Shown in pieces: positions 46,575 through 61,710 of a stretch of DNA of 64,000 bases. The DNA is from Nocardia asteroides (lineage in GTDB: Bacteria; Actinomycetota; Actinomycetes; Mycobacteriales; Mycobacteriaceae), in the NCBI RefSeq assembly GCF_021183625.1, contig NZ_CP089214.1, positions 2,852,001 through 2,916,000 on the forward strand, read 5' to 3'. A program made the position numbers and the translations under genes. The notes beneath the pieces were generated by a model that ran no database searches, was not told the origin of the DNA, and worked only from the letters and a program-made list of their open reading frames with translations. The stretch's first letter is position 1. Each line of letters begins with the position of its first letter.

Positions 46575-47492
46575 GTGGGTGTACCTCGCATGGGTTGGCG
46601 TACCGCCGCCGCGACGGGAGCGGGCGCGGTGCTCGCCGGTTCCGGTGCAGGCACGGCCTGGTGGTTCGGGTACCGCATGCTCATGGCGCAGGCGGGCGCG
46701 GCGCGCGGCGTGATCGGCCGGGACAGCTCCAAGCCGCCCGAGGCCGACGGCATCTACGCCCCCGGCGGCGAGCCGCCGCAGCGCTGGCGCGCGGGCCGCG
46801 AGTTCGACCTGCACCTGATGATCTTCGGCGACTCCACCGCCGCCGGGCTCGGCGCGTTGAGCGCCGAGGAGGTGCCAGGCGTCCGGCTGGCCCGCGGCTT
46901 GGCCGAGGCGACCGGCAGGCGCATCCGGCTGAGTACCAAGGCCATCTCCGGCGCCACCTCCAAGGGGCTGGCCGGCCAGGTGGACGCCATGTTCGTGGCA
47001 GGCCCGCCGCCGGACGCCGCCGTCATCCTGGTCGGCGCGAACGACGTCACCAAGAAGCACTCGATCCGCGCCTCGGCTGCCAGGCTCAGTGCCGCGGTGA
47101 CCCGGCTGCGCGCGGCGGACAGCGTCGTCGTGGTCGGCACCTGCCCGAACCTCGGCATCGTCACCGCGATCGCGCAGCCGCTGCGCGCGGTGGTGGAGAA
47201 CTGGAGTATCCGCCTGGCCAGGGCCCAGACCGCGGCCACCCGCGCCGCGGGCGGCCACCCGGTCCCGATGGGCAACCTGCTGGCGCCGCGGTTCCGCGAG
47301 GCTCCCGAGCTGCTCTTCGCCGCCGACGGCTTCCACCCCTCGGCCGCCGGCTACGCGCTGGCCGCCGAGCACCTGCTGCCCGCGCTGCTGACCGCGCTCG
47401 GCGTCGAGGCCGGGCTGCTGCACCAGGCCGAGGCGCCGGACGCGGCGGCGCCCGGCGCGCGACGCCTTCCGGACCGAGCCCGTGCCACGTAG
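46575..47492 (+). CDS. SGNH/GDSL-family lipase or esterase
   Basis: This 305-residue protein has an N-terminal hydrophobic segment (AAATGAGAVLAGSGAGTAWWFG) that anchors or exports it and an SGNH hydrolase domain: block I MIFGDSTAAGLGA with the nucleophilic Ser, block III VGANDVTKK, and block V DGFHPSAAGYALAAEHL with the catalytic Asp and His. It matches Rv1075c, a cell-envelope esterase. It precedes fadA3, the same order as in mycobacteria. Confidence 0.87.
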   Translation: MGVPRMGWRTAAATGAGAVLAGSGAGTAWWFGYRMLMAQAGAARGVIGRDSSKPPEADGIYAPGGEPPQRWRAGREFDLHLMIFGDSTAAGLGALSAEEVPGVRLARGLAEATGRRIRLSTKAISGATSKGLAGQVDAMFVAGPPPDAAVILVGANDVTKKHSIRASAARLSAAVTRLRAADSVVVVGTCPNLGIVTAIAQPLRAVVENWSIRLARAQTAATRAAGGHPVPMGNLLAPRFREAPELLFAADGFHPSAAGYALAAEHLLPALLTALGVEAGLLHQAEAPDAAAPGARRLPDRARAT

Positions 47493-47541
47493 ATTTCTTA
47501 CCGGCGAGTAACCGAATTCGCACCACGACAAAGGAGTCCTC

Positions 47542-48762
47542 ATGCCAGAGGCCGTCATCGTTTCGACCGCGCGCTCCCCGATCGGGCGGGCCCGCAAGGG
47601 CTCGCTGGCGGAGCTGCGGCCGGACGATCTCACGACCCAGGTCGTGCGCGCCGCGCTCGACAAGGTGCCCGCCCTCGACCCGGCCACGATCGACGACCTG
47701 ATCGTCGGCTGCGGCTCCCCCGGCGGCGAGCAGGGCTTCAACATCGGCCGCGTGGTCGCGGTCCAGCTGGGCTACGACACCCTGCCCGGCACCACCGTGC
47801 ACCGCTACTGCGCCTCCTCGCTGCAGTCCACCCGGATGGCGTTCCACGCCATCAAGGCGGGCGAGGGCGACGTCTTCATCTCCGCGGGCGTGGAGACCGT
47901 CTCCCGGTACGTGAACGGCTCCGCCGATTCCTGGCCCAACACCCAGAACGGGGTCTTCGCCGAGGCGCAGGCCCGCACCGCGAAGACCGCCGAGGGCGGC
48001 TCCGGGATCTGGCACGACCCGCGCGAGGACGGGCTGATCCCCGACGTCTACATCGCCATGGGCCAGACCGCGGAGAACGTCGCCACCTCCACCGGCATCA
48101 CCCGCGAGGAGCAGGACCGCTGGGGCGTGCGCTCGCAGAACCGCGCCGAGCAGGCCATCGCCGCGGGCTTCTTCGAGCGCGAGATCACCCCGGTCACGCT
48201 GCCCGACGGCACCGTGGTCAGCACCGACGACGGCCCGCGCGCGGGCGTCACCTACGAGGCGGTCTCCGGCCTCAAGCCGGTCTTCCGCCCCGACGGCACC
48301 GTCACCGCGGGCAACTGCTGCCCGCTCAACGACGGCGCCGCCGCCCTGGTGATCATGAGCGACACCAAGGCCAAGGAACTCGGCCTCACCCCGCTGGCCC
48401 GCATCGTCTCCACCGGCGTCTCCGGCCTCTCGCCGGAGATCATGGGGCTGGGCCCGATCGAGGCGGTCAAGCGCGCGCTGGCGCTGGCGGGCAAGACCAT
48501 CGACGACATCGACCTGGTCGAGATCAACGAGGCCTTCGCCGTCCAGGTCCTCGGCTCCGCCCGTGAGCTGAAGATCGACGAGGACAGGCTGAACGTCTCC
48601 GGCGGCGCCATCGCGCTCGGCCACCCGTTCGGCTCGACCGGCGCCCGGATCACCACCACGCTGATCAACAACCTGCAGACCCACGACAAGCAGTTCGGGC
48701 TGGAGACCATGTGCGTCGGCGGCGGCCAGGGCATGGCGCTCATCATCGAGCGGCTCAGCTGA
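47542..48762 (+). CDS. fadA3: Acetyl-CoA acetyltransferase (thiolase)
   Basis: This 406-residue thiolase carries out the last thiolytic step of beta-oxidation or its reverse. The acyl-carrying Cys90 is in HRYCASSLQSTR; the C-terminal signatures GGAIALGHPFGSTGAR (His) and CVGGGQGMA (proton-donating Cys) are present. The ATG follows AAAGGAG. Position and length match Rv1074c. A strong hairpin follows the gene. Confidence 0.93.
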   Translation: MPEAVIVSTARSPIGRARKGSLAELRPDDLTTQVVRAALDKVPALDPATIDDLIVGCGSPGGEQGFNIGRVVAVQLGYDTLPGTTVHRYCASSLQSTRMAFHAIKAGEGDVFISAGVETVSRYVNGSADSWPNTQNGVFAEAQARTAKTAEGGSGIWHDPREDGLIPDVYIAMGQTAENVATSTGITREEQDRWGVRSQNRAEQAIAAGFFEREITPVTLPDGTVVSTDDGPRAGVTYEAVSGLKPVFRPDGTVTAGNCCPLNDGAAALVIMSDTKAKELGLTPLARIVSTGVSGLSPEIMGLGPIEAVKRALALAGKTIDDIDLVEINEAFAVQVLGSARELKIDEDRLNVSGGAIALGHPFGSTGARITTTLINNLQTHDKQFGLETMCVGGGQGMALIIERLS

Positions 48763-48773
48763 GTTAGAACGCG

Positions 48774-48809
48774 AAGCGGGGCGGTCACCGACCGGTGACC
48801 GCCCCGCTT
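48774..48809. terminator. Bidirectional terminator between fadA3 and the YccA-like gene
   Basis: AAGCGGGGCGGTCACC (48774-48789) pairs perfectly with GGTGACCGCCCCGCTT (48794-48809) around a GACC loop. It lies between convergent stops and is the strongest hairpin in the window. Confidence 0.8.
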
Positions 48810-48821
48810 ACGTCGGTGTGA

Positions 48822-49700
48822 CTAGTCGCTCTGGAAGTAGCTCAGCAGCCGCAGGATCTCGACGTAGAGCCAGACCAGGGTGATGGTCAGGCCGAAGGCA
48901 ACGCCCCAGGCCGCCTTCTCCGGCGCCTGCGCGCGGATCAGCTGATCCGCGGCGTCGAAGTCGAGCAGGAAGCTGAACGCGGCGATCGCGATGCAGACCA
49001 GGCTGAAGATGATGGCGATCGGGCCGCCGTCCCGCAGGCCGAGGCCGCCGTCGATGAAGAAGCTCGCGACCAGGTTGCCCAGCGCCAGCACCACGACGCC
49101 GATCAGCGCGCCGACGATCATCCGGGTGAAGCGCGGCGTCACGCGGATGGCGCCGGTCTTGTAGACGACGAGCATGCCGGCGAAGACGCCGAAGGTGCCG
49201 AGCACCGCCTGCCCGATCAGCGCACTGCCGCCCGCGCCACCGAACTCGATGTCGGTGAACATGAAGGACAGCGCGCCGAGGAAGACACCCTCCGCCACGG
49301 CGTAGGACAGCACGATGGCCGGGTTGTCCATCTTGTTGCCGAAGGTCGCCACCAGCACCAGGACCAGCCCGATGAGACCGCCGCCGATCACGAAGGCGGG
49401 CGCCAGCGAGGTGTTGGCGTTGGTCAGGGCGTAGGAGATGACGGCGGAGACGGCGAGCACCGCGAGGGTGATGCCGGTCTTGGTCACCACGTCGTCGATC
49501 GTCATCGACCTGGTGGCCTGCGGCGCCTGGTACTGCGGCGCCTCACCGTACTGCTGCGGCGGGTACTGGCCGTGCGGCTGCTGCTGTTGCTGCTGGCCGA
49601 ACTGGCCGGCACCGGCTACGCCGGAACCGAAGTTCGCGTAACCGCCCACTCCCTCCTGCCGAGGCAGGCGCCGGAAGACTGGATTGGAGGAGGTACGCAA
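48822..49700 (-). CDS. Bax inhibitor-1/YccA family membrane protein
   Basis: This 292-residue protein has a cytosolic N-terminus rich in Gln, Gly, Pro and Tyr (residues about 18-60, GQFGQQQQQQPHGQYPP) and seven membrane helices of the BI-1/YccA type, ending in the conserved acidic stretch FLLDFDAADQLI and WGVAFGLTITLVWLYVEILRLL. Family members are pH-sensitive channels or protease modulators; the role here is unknown. A TTG start at 49700 gives the usual actinobacterial start RTSSNPVFRRLPRQ and has a weak GGGA site; it is the least certain start of the region. Confidence 0.85.
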   Translation of the reverse strand: MRTSSNPVFRRLPRQEGVGGYANFGSGVAGAGQFGQQQQQQPHGQYPPQQYGEAPQYQAPQATRSMTIDDVVTKTGITLAVLAVSAVISYALTNANTSLAPAFVIGGGLIGLVLVLVATFGNKMDNPAIVLSYAVAEGVFLGALSFMFTDIEFGGAGGSALIGQAVLGTFGVFAGMLVVYKTGAIRVTPRFTRMIVGALIGVVVLALGNLVASFFIDGGLGLRDGGPIAIIFSLVCIAIAAFSFLLDFDAADQLIRAQAPEKAAWGVAFGLTITLVWLYVEILRLLSYFQSD

Positions 49701-49794
49701 GGGATCCCTTTCTCGAGTCCGGATCGCGTCTACTGCTGGTCCGTACAACGCCCGCCCCCCGGAAACAGTTCCCGGTCAGCGGACAATTCGGACT

Positions 49795-50943
49795 CTACCG
49801 TTCTACGTCCCGCAAACCACGTACCGATCTAGTCACCGTGAATTTCTGGTTGCGGGCGATGACCTCGGTGTGGCCGACCAGCCGCGCCGTCACGCCGCGG
49901 TGGTTCAGGTGGCTGTTGTAGACGGTCCACAGCTCACCGCCGGGCCGGAGCACCCGGCCCGCCGCGGTGAACATCTTGATCGCGGAGCCGGTGTGCACCG
50001 CCGCGCCGATGTGGAAGGGCGGGTTGCAGAGCACCAGGTCGGCGCTGGCGGGCGGCAGCGAGGCCATGGCGTCGTCGCGGACGACGCGCACCCGCTCGGC
50101 CACCCCGTTGGCCGCCGCCGTCGCCACCGCCGACGCCACCGCAGCGGCGGACTGGTCGGTGCCGGTGACGGTGATCCGCTGTCGCGAGCGGGCCAGCGCG
50201 ACCGCCAGGATGCCGGTGCCGCAGCCCAGGTCGATCGCGTTGCGGGCGTCCGGCTTCATCCGGTCCAGGTGCCGGAGCAGGAAGCGGGTGCCGATGTCGA
50301 GTTTGGGGCCGGAGAAGGCGGCGCCGTGCGCCACCACGTCGAGCCCGAGCTCGGCCAGGTGCTCGCGCACCGGGAAGGGCGGCTCGCCCACCGGCTTCGG
50401 CCCCGAGACCAGCAGCGCGCGGGACTTCTGCCGCCCCCGGCTGGCGCGCACCTCGGTGAAGGTCTCGCCGAGCACCTCGTTCATGGCGGGGGTCAGGTAC
50501 TTGTCCCGGCCCGCGGCGAAGACGAGGACACCGGGGTCGGCGTACCTGGCGATGGCGTCGGCGATCTCGGCGAGCCCGGCCAGCCCGCGCGGCAGCCGGA
50601 GCAGCACGACGGTGGCGCCGGTGAGCAGCGACGGGCCGAGCGGGTGGGCGCGGTAGCGCCCGGGGAGGTCGAGCGCGCGGGCATTGGCGGCGAGCGCGAG
50701 TTCCCCGGTGAGCACGTCCTGGTGCACCCGGATGCCGTGCAGGTCGTGGGAGACGGCGGCGCCGAGGGTGAGCGCGCCGTAGCCGTCGTCGATCACCGCG
50801 ACCTGGCCCGCGCCCGCGCCGGCGAGCGCATCCGCCGCCACGTCGAGCAGCAGGCGGTCGGCGGCGTCGACGGCATAGAGGTTCGCCGCCTCCACATCCG
50901 GATACCGGCGCAACCGGCCCAGCACGTCGTCCACATCGCCCAC
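49795..50943 (-). CDS. RsmC/RlmG-like rRNA guanine methyltransferase
   Basis: This 382-residue protein has the two-domain layout of RsmC/RlmG: an N-terminal degenerate methyltransferase half and a C-terminal SAM-dependent half with motif I AIDLGCGTGILAVALA and the substrate motif LVLCNPPFHIGAAVHTG (NPPF, typical for base N-methylation). Family members methylate a guanine N2 in 16S or 23S rRNA. Which rRNA is targeted cannot be read. A GTG at 50943 is the chosen start. Confidence 0.82.
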   Translation of the reverse strand: MGDVDDVLGRLRRYPDVEAANLYAVDAADRLLLDVAADALAGAGAGQVAVIDDGYGALTLGAAVSHDLHGIRVHQDVLTGELALAANARALDLPGRYRAHPLGPSLLTGATVVLLRLPRGLAGLAEIADAIARYADPGVLVFAAGRDKYLTPAMNEVLGETFTEVRASRGRQKSRALLVSGPKPVGEPPFPVREHLAELGLDVVAHGAAFSGPKLDIGTRFLLRHLDRMKPDARNAIDLGCGTGILAVALARSRQRITVTGTDQSAAAVASAVATAAANGVAERVRVVRDDAMASLPPASADLVLCNPPFHIGAAVHTGSAIKMFTAAGRVLRPGGELWTVYNSHLNHRGVTARLVGHTEVIARNQKFTVTRSVRGLRDVER

Positions 50944-51044
50944 GGCTCTCAAGTGTGCTGGATCGTTGCCCCCGTGTCGCACCGACCCCGCCCCCGCGAA
51001 CCGCGGCACGCCCCCAAATCCCGGAAATGCCCCGCTCGCGGGCC

Positions 51045-51050
51045 TACCAT
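51045..51050 (+). promoter_or_regulatory. Putative -10 element of the AMIN-like lipoprotein gene
   Basis: TACCAT ends 6 nt before the ATG at 51057, consistent with a leaderless mRNA. Confidence 0.4.
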
Positions 51051-51056
51051 CGGCCG

Positions 51057-51647
51057 ATGCGGACCCCGATGCTGCTGACGGTTCTCGCCGCGGCCGCCGT
51101 GCTCACCGGCTGTGCGAACAGCGGCTCGGCGGAGCCTGCCCCCTCGCCCGGCTCGGTCGGCACCGCGCTCGAAGCGCCCCCGTCGAGCGCCGCCCCCGAG
51201 CCGGTCCCCGCCGACGCGCAGCCCGAGCGCGGGGACAAGAGCCGCGGCGCGATGCTCACCGTCACCGGTATCCGGATCGGCCACCACCCCGGCTTCGAGC
51301 GCGTGGTGTACGACCTGGGCGGCACCGGAACGCCCGGCTGGGTGGTCGAGTACACCGACCGGGTGGTGCAGGACGGCAGCGGAACGGTGCTCGACCTGGA
51401 CGCCGGGTCCGTCCTCGAGGTGCGAATCCTGGGCTCCGCGTACCCCTTCGACACCGGCGTGACCCCGTTCGACAACTCCGAGCCCGTGCGCGACCCGGAG
51501 GCGCCGGGGGTGACGGGGGTCTACCGGACCATCGTGTTCGAGGGCGAGACCCAGTCCTTCATCGGGGTGCGCGGTGACCGACCGGCCTTCGAGGTGCGGA
51601 CAGCGAACAACCCGACCCGGCTGATCGTGGATATCGCGACCTCCTGA
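51057..51647 (+). CDS. Lipoprotein with AMIN-like domain
   Basis: This 196-residue protein has a lipoprotein signal peptide with lipobox LTGC (Cys at residue 18), a Pro/Ala-rich spacer to about residue 60, and a beta-sandwich AMIN-like domain (MLTVTGIRIGHHPGFERVVYDLGG ... NPTRLIVDIATS). AMIN domains bind cell-wall components in other bacteria; the role in actinobacteria is not established. It is the first of two lipoprotein genes in tandem. Confidence 0.82.
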   Translation: MRTPMLLTVLAAAAVLTGCANSGSAEPAPSPGSVGTALEAPPSSAAPEPVPADAQPERGDKSRGAMLTVTGIRIGHHPGFERVVYDLGGTGTPGWVVEYTDRVVQDGSGTVLDLDAGSVLEVRILGSAYPFDTGVTPFDNSEPVRDPEAPGVTGVYRTIVFEGETQSFIGVRGDRPAFEVRTANNPTRLIVDIATS

Positions 51648-51721
51648 CCGGCATTGATCTTCACCGCCGGAGCGGCGCCGATCCGTTCCCCGGTGCCGGG
51701 GGAGGCAGCACAGTACCCCGG

Positions 51722-52285
51722 GTGAAGATCATCGTCCGCCTGCTCGCGGCCGCGTTCGTCGCGGCGGCCGCGCTGCTCGCCACCGGCTGCGGTGGCGGCG
51801 ATTCCGCCCCGGCTCCCGCCCCGACCACCGCGCGGAACGGCCTCCAGCGCGGGGATGTCGAGTTCCTGCAGGGCATGGCCGCGCAGCAGGAGCAGTCGGC
51901 GGAGATCGCCGGGCTGGCCGCGAATCGCGCAGTGGATCAGCGGGTTCGTGAACTGGCGGTCACGCTGCGGCAGGACCGGGGGCCGGAGAGCGCTCGGATC
52001 ACCGCACTGCTCGACGGTTTCGGCGAGCAGGCCGGTACCGGAATGGAAGGGTCGGGGCAGCTCGCGCTGCTCGGCCCGGGGCGGATCGCGGCGGTGGCGG
52101 CGGCGACTGGCGTGGAATTCGACGGGCAGTGGCTGGATCTGGTGGTCGAGCACCACGGCCGCGCGGTCGCGCTGGCGCAGTCGGAGCTGGCCGCGGGGAT
52201 CGACCCGGAGACCCAGGCGCTGGCCAGGGACATCGTCACCGCGCGGCAGGCCGGGATCGACGCCGCGCGGGCCCTGCGGGGCTGA
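51722..52285 (+). CDS. DUF305 lipoprotein
   Basis: This 187-residue protein has a lipoprotein signal peptide (IIVRLLAAAFVAAAALLATGC, Cys at residue 23 by the lipobox ATGC) and a DUF305 four-helix domain. The family blocks DVEFLQGMAAQQEQSAEIAGLA and WLDLVVEHHGRAVALAQSEL are visible, though the usual HMIAHH His pair of the first block reads MAAQQEQ, so only the second His pair is kept. DUF305 proteins are ferritin-like and linked to metals. Loss of the first His pair makes metal binding uncertain. Confidence 0.8.
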   Translation: MKIIVRLLAAAFVAAAALLATGCGGGDSAPAPAPTTARNGLQRGDVEFLQGMAAQQEQSAEIAGLAANRAVDQRVRELAVTLRQDRGPESARITALLDGFGEQAGTGMEGSGQLALLGPGRIAAVAAATGVEFDGQWLDLVVEHHGRAVALAQSELAAGIDPETQALARDIVTARQAGIDAARALRG

Positions 52286-52288
52286 CGA

Positions 52289-52615
52289 TCAGACCCGCGG
52301 CGGCACCGTCTGCCGCCACACCTCGCTGTTGAGCCTCCTGCTGCGCTCGCGCTGCTGCCGCTTCCTGCGCTGCTCGAAGATCAGGGCGGCGCCGGTCAGC
52401 ACCGCGACCACGGCGACGACGACGAGGAACAGCGCGCCCTCCGACCAGCCGCCGAGCGAGGTGATCGCGGCGATCACAGCGGCGAGGCCGCCGATGCCGA
52501 GCAGCCCGAAGCCCGCCCAGTTCCTGGAGTCCGCGAGCGTCGAACCGGCGCCCCGCCCGCGGGCGATATCGGGGGCGCCGTCGAGCGGCGGGATCTCCCA
52601 TTGCGCTTCGGTCAT
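52289..52615 (-). CDS. Small two-helix membrane protein
   Basis: This 108-residue protein starts MTEAQWEIPPLDGAPDIARG, has two membrane helices (NWAGFGLLGIGGLAAVIAAI and ALFLVVVAVVAVLTGAALIF) and ends in a basic tail rich in Arg. No family is recognised. It is convergent with the DUF305 gene and divergent from the NRPS gene. Confidence 0.65.
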   Translation of the reverse strand: MTEAQWEIPPLDGAPDIARGRGAGSTLADSRNWAGFGLLGIGGLAAVIAAITSLGGWSEGALFLVVVAVVAVLTGAALIFEQRRKRQQRERSRRLNSEVWRQTVPPRV

Positions 52616-52911
52616 CACACACACCTTCGTCAGTCGAGCCGTATTCGCCGGATGCCCCCGCTCGGCGCCGCGAAACTCCCCCCGCCCTTGACGAAATACG
52701 CCCCGAACAGTGCCCGGCGCGTCCATTCGGAAAGAGCTCGACAAGTACCGCGAATTTCTGGCTACATATCAAATGGCTATGAAATTCCTCCCTGCCTCGG
52801 CAGGCTCTCAGCAGCGCGAAAACTCCCGCACCGGGAAGCACGCAGTAGCGGGCGGTGGTCGACAGCCGTAGTATTCGGCCCGTTTAGGCCTCGCTCGACA
52901 GGACGTTCATC
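52616..52911. promoter_or_regulatory. Intergenic region upstream of the NRPS gene
   Basis: The region has an unusually AT-rich stretch at about 52750-52795 (TTTCTGGCTACATATC, AAATGGCTATGAAATT). A TAGTAT hexamer at 52869-52874 could be a -10 element about 38 bp before the NRPS start. No clear operator was found. Confidence 0.35.
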
Positions 52912-59073
<6,162 letters not shown>

Positions 59074-59165
59074 TCCGTACCGACCAGGTTTCTTAGCTGA
59101 CCGAGGCGGATACCCCGTCGGTGTCACCGACCGCGAACCGCCGAATTGAAACGGAGTCCCACTCG

Positions 59166-60737
59166 ATGTCCACCGGCAGGAACGCGCCCCGCGGGGTGAC
59201 CAAGCGCGCTATCGCGGCCTTGATGTTCTGGAAGAAGGATTCTTCGGCGGACGGTGTCGCCGATTCCGCGGGTACGGCGGGTACCGAGCCGGCCGTGGGC
59301 TCCGCAGGCACTTCGACCGTCAGCGACGCACCGGTTGTCGAGCCGACCGATTCCGCGGTCTCCGACGCACCCGTGCGCGCGGTCGAGACCGCCGAACCCC
59401 CGGCTGCCGCCGTCGCCGTTGATGCCGCGGATGTCGAAGCGGACAGGGCCGCGCCTGCCGATGTCACGTCGGCTCAGACCACCGAGGTCGCGCCCGCCGA
59501 CGCCACCCCCACCGAGACCACCGCGTCCGCCGACGCCACGCCCGTCGAGGTTACTGCGGCCACGCCCGCCGACGCCAAGCCCGTCGAGGTCACGCCCGCC
59601 AAGGCCACCGAGGCCGCGCCCGTCGAGGCCAAGCCCGCCGAGGTCACATCGGCCGATGCTGCGCCCGCCGCCGCGCCGGCGGATTCCGCCGAGAGCGCTG
59701 CCCCTGCCGCTGCCATCGAGAAAGCCGAGATCGCATCGACCGACAGCTCCGTCCCGGCGACCGAGCCTGCGAGCGACACTCCCGAGGTAGCGGCTCCGAG
59801 CACCCCCGTCGCTTCGGCGGCCGAAGCCGACAACGCTCCCTCGGACGCAACCGCCCCGGCACCCACCGCGACACCCCAGGCCGAGCCGACGCCGCCCGCG
59901 GCGGTCGAGCCCGCGACCGCTCCAGCCAAGAAGGCGGCTCCGCGCAAGAAGGCGGCCGCGAAGACGGCCGACCCGAGCGCCCCGGCCAAGAAGACCGCGG
60001 CCAAGGCAGCAACCAAGGCACCGGCAAAGAAGGCCCCCGCGAAGAAGACCGCGGCCGCGAAGTCCACCACCCCGCGCGAAACCGCCGCCCCCAAGGTGGA
60101 GGAGCGCACCCTCACCGCCCGCCGCCTGGCGGACAACACCTACCGCGACGAACAGCTCGCCGCCCGCTACGAGGGCCCGATCGCCCCCTTCAACCACCTC
60201 GTCGACCGCCTCACCGAGGAGACCGGCGAACCCATCCCCCACCTCGCCCCCATCTACGGCGGCACCGAAGCCCGAGTCCTCTCCCTCTTCCGCGACCCGG
60301 GCCCCAAGACCCGCTCCGGCCAGCAGAGCAGCGGCCTCCTCTCCCTGGAGAACGACGACCAGGCCGCCGAACGCTACCTGGAGTTCTTCCGAACCTCCGG
60401 CCTCCGCATCGGCGACCTCATCACCTGGAACGCCTACCCCTGGTACACCAGCCGCAAGCCCTCCACCGCCGATATCGACCGCGGCATCGCCCCCCTCGAA
60501 CAGGTCATCGCCCTGCTCCCCAAGCTGAAGGTCGTCCTCGCCCACGGCCTCGACGCCCAAGCCGCCTGGCGCCGCTTCGAACGGCAGCACCCCGAGGTCG
60601 CGAGCAAACTCGTCGTCATCCCGACCTACCACACCAGCAAACAGGCCCTCTTCACCCAGGACGAAGCCGTCCGCGCCCAGCGTGAGGACAAGTTGCGCAG
60701 CGACTTCGCCAAGGCCGCGGAGCATCTCGCCGAGTGA
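59166..60737 (+). CDS. Uracil-DNA-glycosylase-like protein with histone-H1-like tail
   Basis: This 523-residue protein has three parts: a short basic N-terminus (RNAPRGVTKRAIAALMFWKKD); about 230 residues of low-complexity Ala/Pro/Glu/Thr sequence with repeated short A-x-P-V-E-V-T units, followed by a Lys/Ala tail (PAKKAAPRKKAAAKTA, PAKKTAAKAATKAPAKKAP) like histone H1 or mycobacterial HupB; and a C-terminal domain from about 315 with LITWNAYPWYTSR, VLAHGLDAQAAWRRF and VIPTYHTSKQAL, matching the motifs of uracil-DNA-glycosylase-like proteins. A DNA-binding tail on a DNA-repair fold is plausible. The ATG at 59166 follows GGAG. Confidence 0.75.
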   Translation: MSTGRNAPRGVTKRAIAALMFWKKDSSADGVADSAGTAGTEPAVGSAGTSTVSDAPVVEPTDSAVSDAPVRAVETAEPPAAAVAVDAADVEADRAAPADVTSAQTTEVAPADATPTETTASADATPVEVTAATPADAKPVEVTPAKATEAAPVEAKPAEVTSADAAPAAAPADSAESAAPAAAIEKAEIASTDSSVPATEPASDTPEVAAPSTPVASAAEADNAPSDATAPAPTATPQAEPTPPAAVEPATAPAKKAAPRKKAAAKTADPSAPAKKTAAKAATKAPAKKAPAKKTAAAKSTTPRETAAPKVEERTLTARRLADNTYRDEQLAARYEGPIAPFNHLVDRLTEETGEPIPHLAPIYGGTEARVLSLFRDPGPKTRSGQQSSGLLSLENDDQAAERYLEFFRTSGLRIGDLITWNAYPWYTSRKPSTADIDRGIAPLEQVIALLPKLKVVLAHGLDAQAAWRRFERQHPEVASKLVVIPTYHTSKQALFTQDEAVRAQREDKLRSDFAKAAEHLAE

Positions 60738-61105
60738 CCGAGGATCTCATCGGTACCTGGAGTTCCGACTACGGGTACCACTCCTCCATGCAGGACGAAG
60801 AGCTGGTGTTCCGCCCGAACGGTGAGGGTTCGGTGGCGTACGCGAGGCCCGGTTCGTCCGATTGCGTGCTGTTCCGCTGGGCGCCGAGCGGCCCGGATTC
60901 CGTGCTGCTCACCCCGCACCGCTCGTACCGTGACGAGAACGGCGCGGTCACCGAGCGCGAAATCCCCGCCGCGGCCGAGTTCCGCTATCGACTGGAGCAG
61001 GGCATCCGCCCGCTCCTCGACCATCCCCTTCCGGTCCTGGTCGTGATCGAGCACACCGGCCTCCTGGTCGCCGACTCCTACGCCCAGGTCACCGGCGTGC
61101 GCTGA
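60734..61105 (+). CDS. Unknown small protein coupled to the UDG-like gene
   Basis: This 123-residue protein starts at a GTG overlapping the upstream stop (GTGA). It reads as a small beta-barrel: LIGTWSSDYGYHSSMQDEELVFRPNGEGSVAYARPG is like lipocalin-type 'GTW' proteins. No signal peptide or named family is recognised. Coupling suggests co-expression with the UDG-like protein. Confidence 0.65.
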   Translation: MTEDLIGTWSSDYGYHSSMQDEELVFRPNGEGSVAYARPGSSDCVLFRWAPSGPDSVLLTPHRSYRDENGAVTEREIPAAAEFRYRLEQGIRPLLDHPLPVLVVIEHTGLLVADSYAQVTGVR

Positions 61106-61315
61106 TCACCGGTGCCTGCGCGGCCGATCACACACCTGCCGCGCGGGCTCCGCCGCGACCCCCGCATAGGCCCGCAGCGCCTCCCCGATCCGCCCCGCCG
61201 CCCGCTCCAACTGCTCGGGCGAGAGCTGCTTGCCGAACGCGGCCGCGTCCAGCAATTGCCGCTGCGTCTGCCGCAGCTCCTCGGCGGCCCGATCGAGTGG
61301 GGATGGCTCAGGCAT
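61106..61315 (-). CDS. Small helical protein of unknown function
   Basis: This 69-residue protein is predicted to form two helices (DRAAEELRQTQRQLLDAAAFG and PEQLERAAGRIGEALRAYAG) and ends in a basic tail. An ATG start lies at 61315. It is convergent with the previous gene, whose stop abuts it. No family is recognised. Confidence 0.5.
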   Translation of the reverse strand: MPEPSPLDRAAEELRQTQRQLLDAAAFGKQLSPEQLERAAGRIGEALRAYAGVAAEPARQVCDRPRRHR

Positions 61316-61374
61316 GGCACGACGCTACACCCTGGCGAACATATGTTCGAGTCGATCAACCGATCGGTTTCGGC

Positions 61375-61698
61375 CTACGCGTCCAAGTCCACGGTCCGCT
61401 GCGGGTGGTCCGCTGGGCGGAGCGGCGCGTAACTGTCGTTGGACCACTTCATGTGCCCTGCACGAACCGCCTCGTACTTACGCAACTGCGCCGCCGACGT
61501 GTCGCGCAGGTTTCCGTCCACCACGAATCCCACCGCCTCCCAGCGGCGGCCATCGAGCCGTGCGAGGAACTGCTGCTTGCGTCCCTGCCGCGGCAGGGTG
61601 GGGGCCGCTGCCAGAACCGTGTCCCCGGCGGATGCGGTGGCGTCCGGAATCGAATCCGCCTCCGCGAAGTGCTGGCAGGTGCGCCAGAGTCCGTACAT
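61375..61698 (-). CDS. Unknown protein, third gene of the XRE/YdcF operon
   Basis: This 107-residue protein starts at an ATG with GAGGAG 6 nt upstream, just 12 bp after the YdcF-like gene. It contains ARLDGRRWEAVGFVVDGNLRDTSAAQLRKYEAVRAG and ends PQRTVDLDA. No signal peptide or membrane helix is seen. Function unknown; operon position suggests a link with the regulator above it. Confidence 0.6.
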   Translation of the reverse strand: MYGLWRTCQHFAEADSIPDATASAGDTVLAAAPTLPRQGRKQQFLARLDGRRWEAVGFVVDGNLRDTSAAQLRKYEAVRAGHMKWSNDSYAPLRPADHPQRTVDLDA

Positions 61699-61710
61699 CA
61701 CTTTCTCCTC

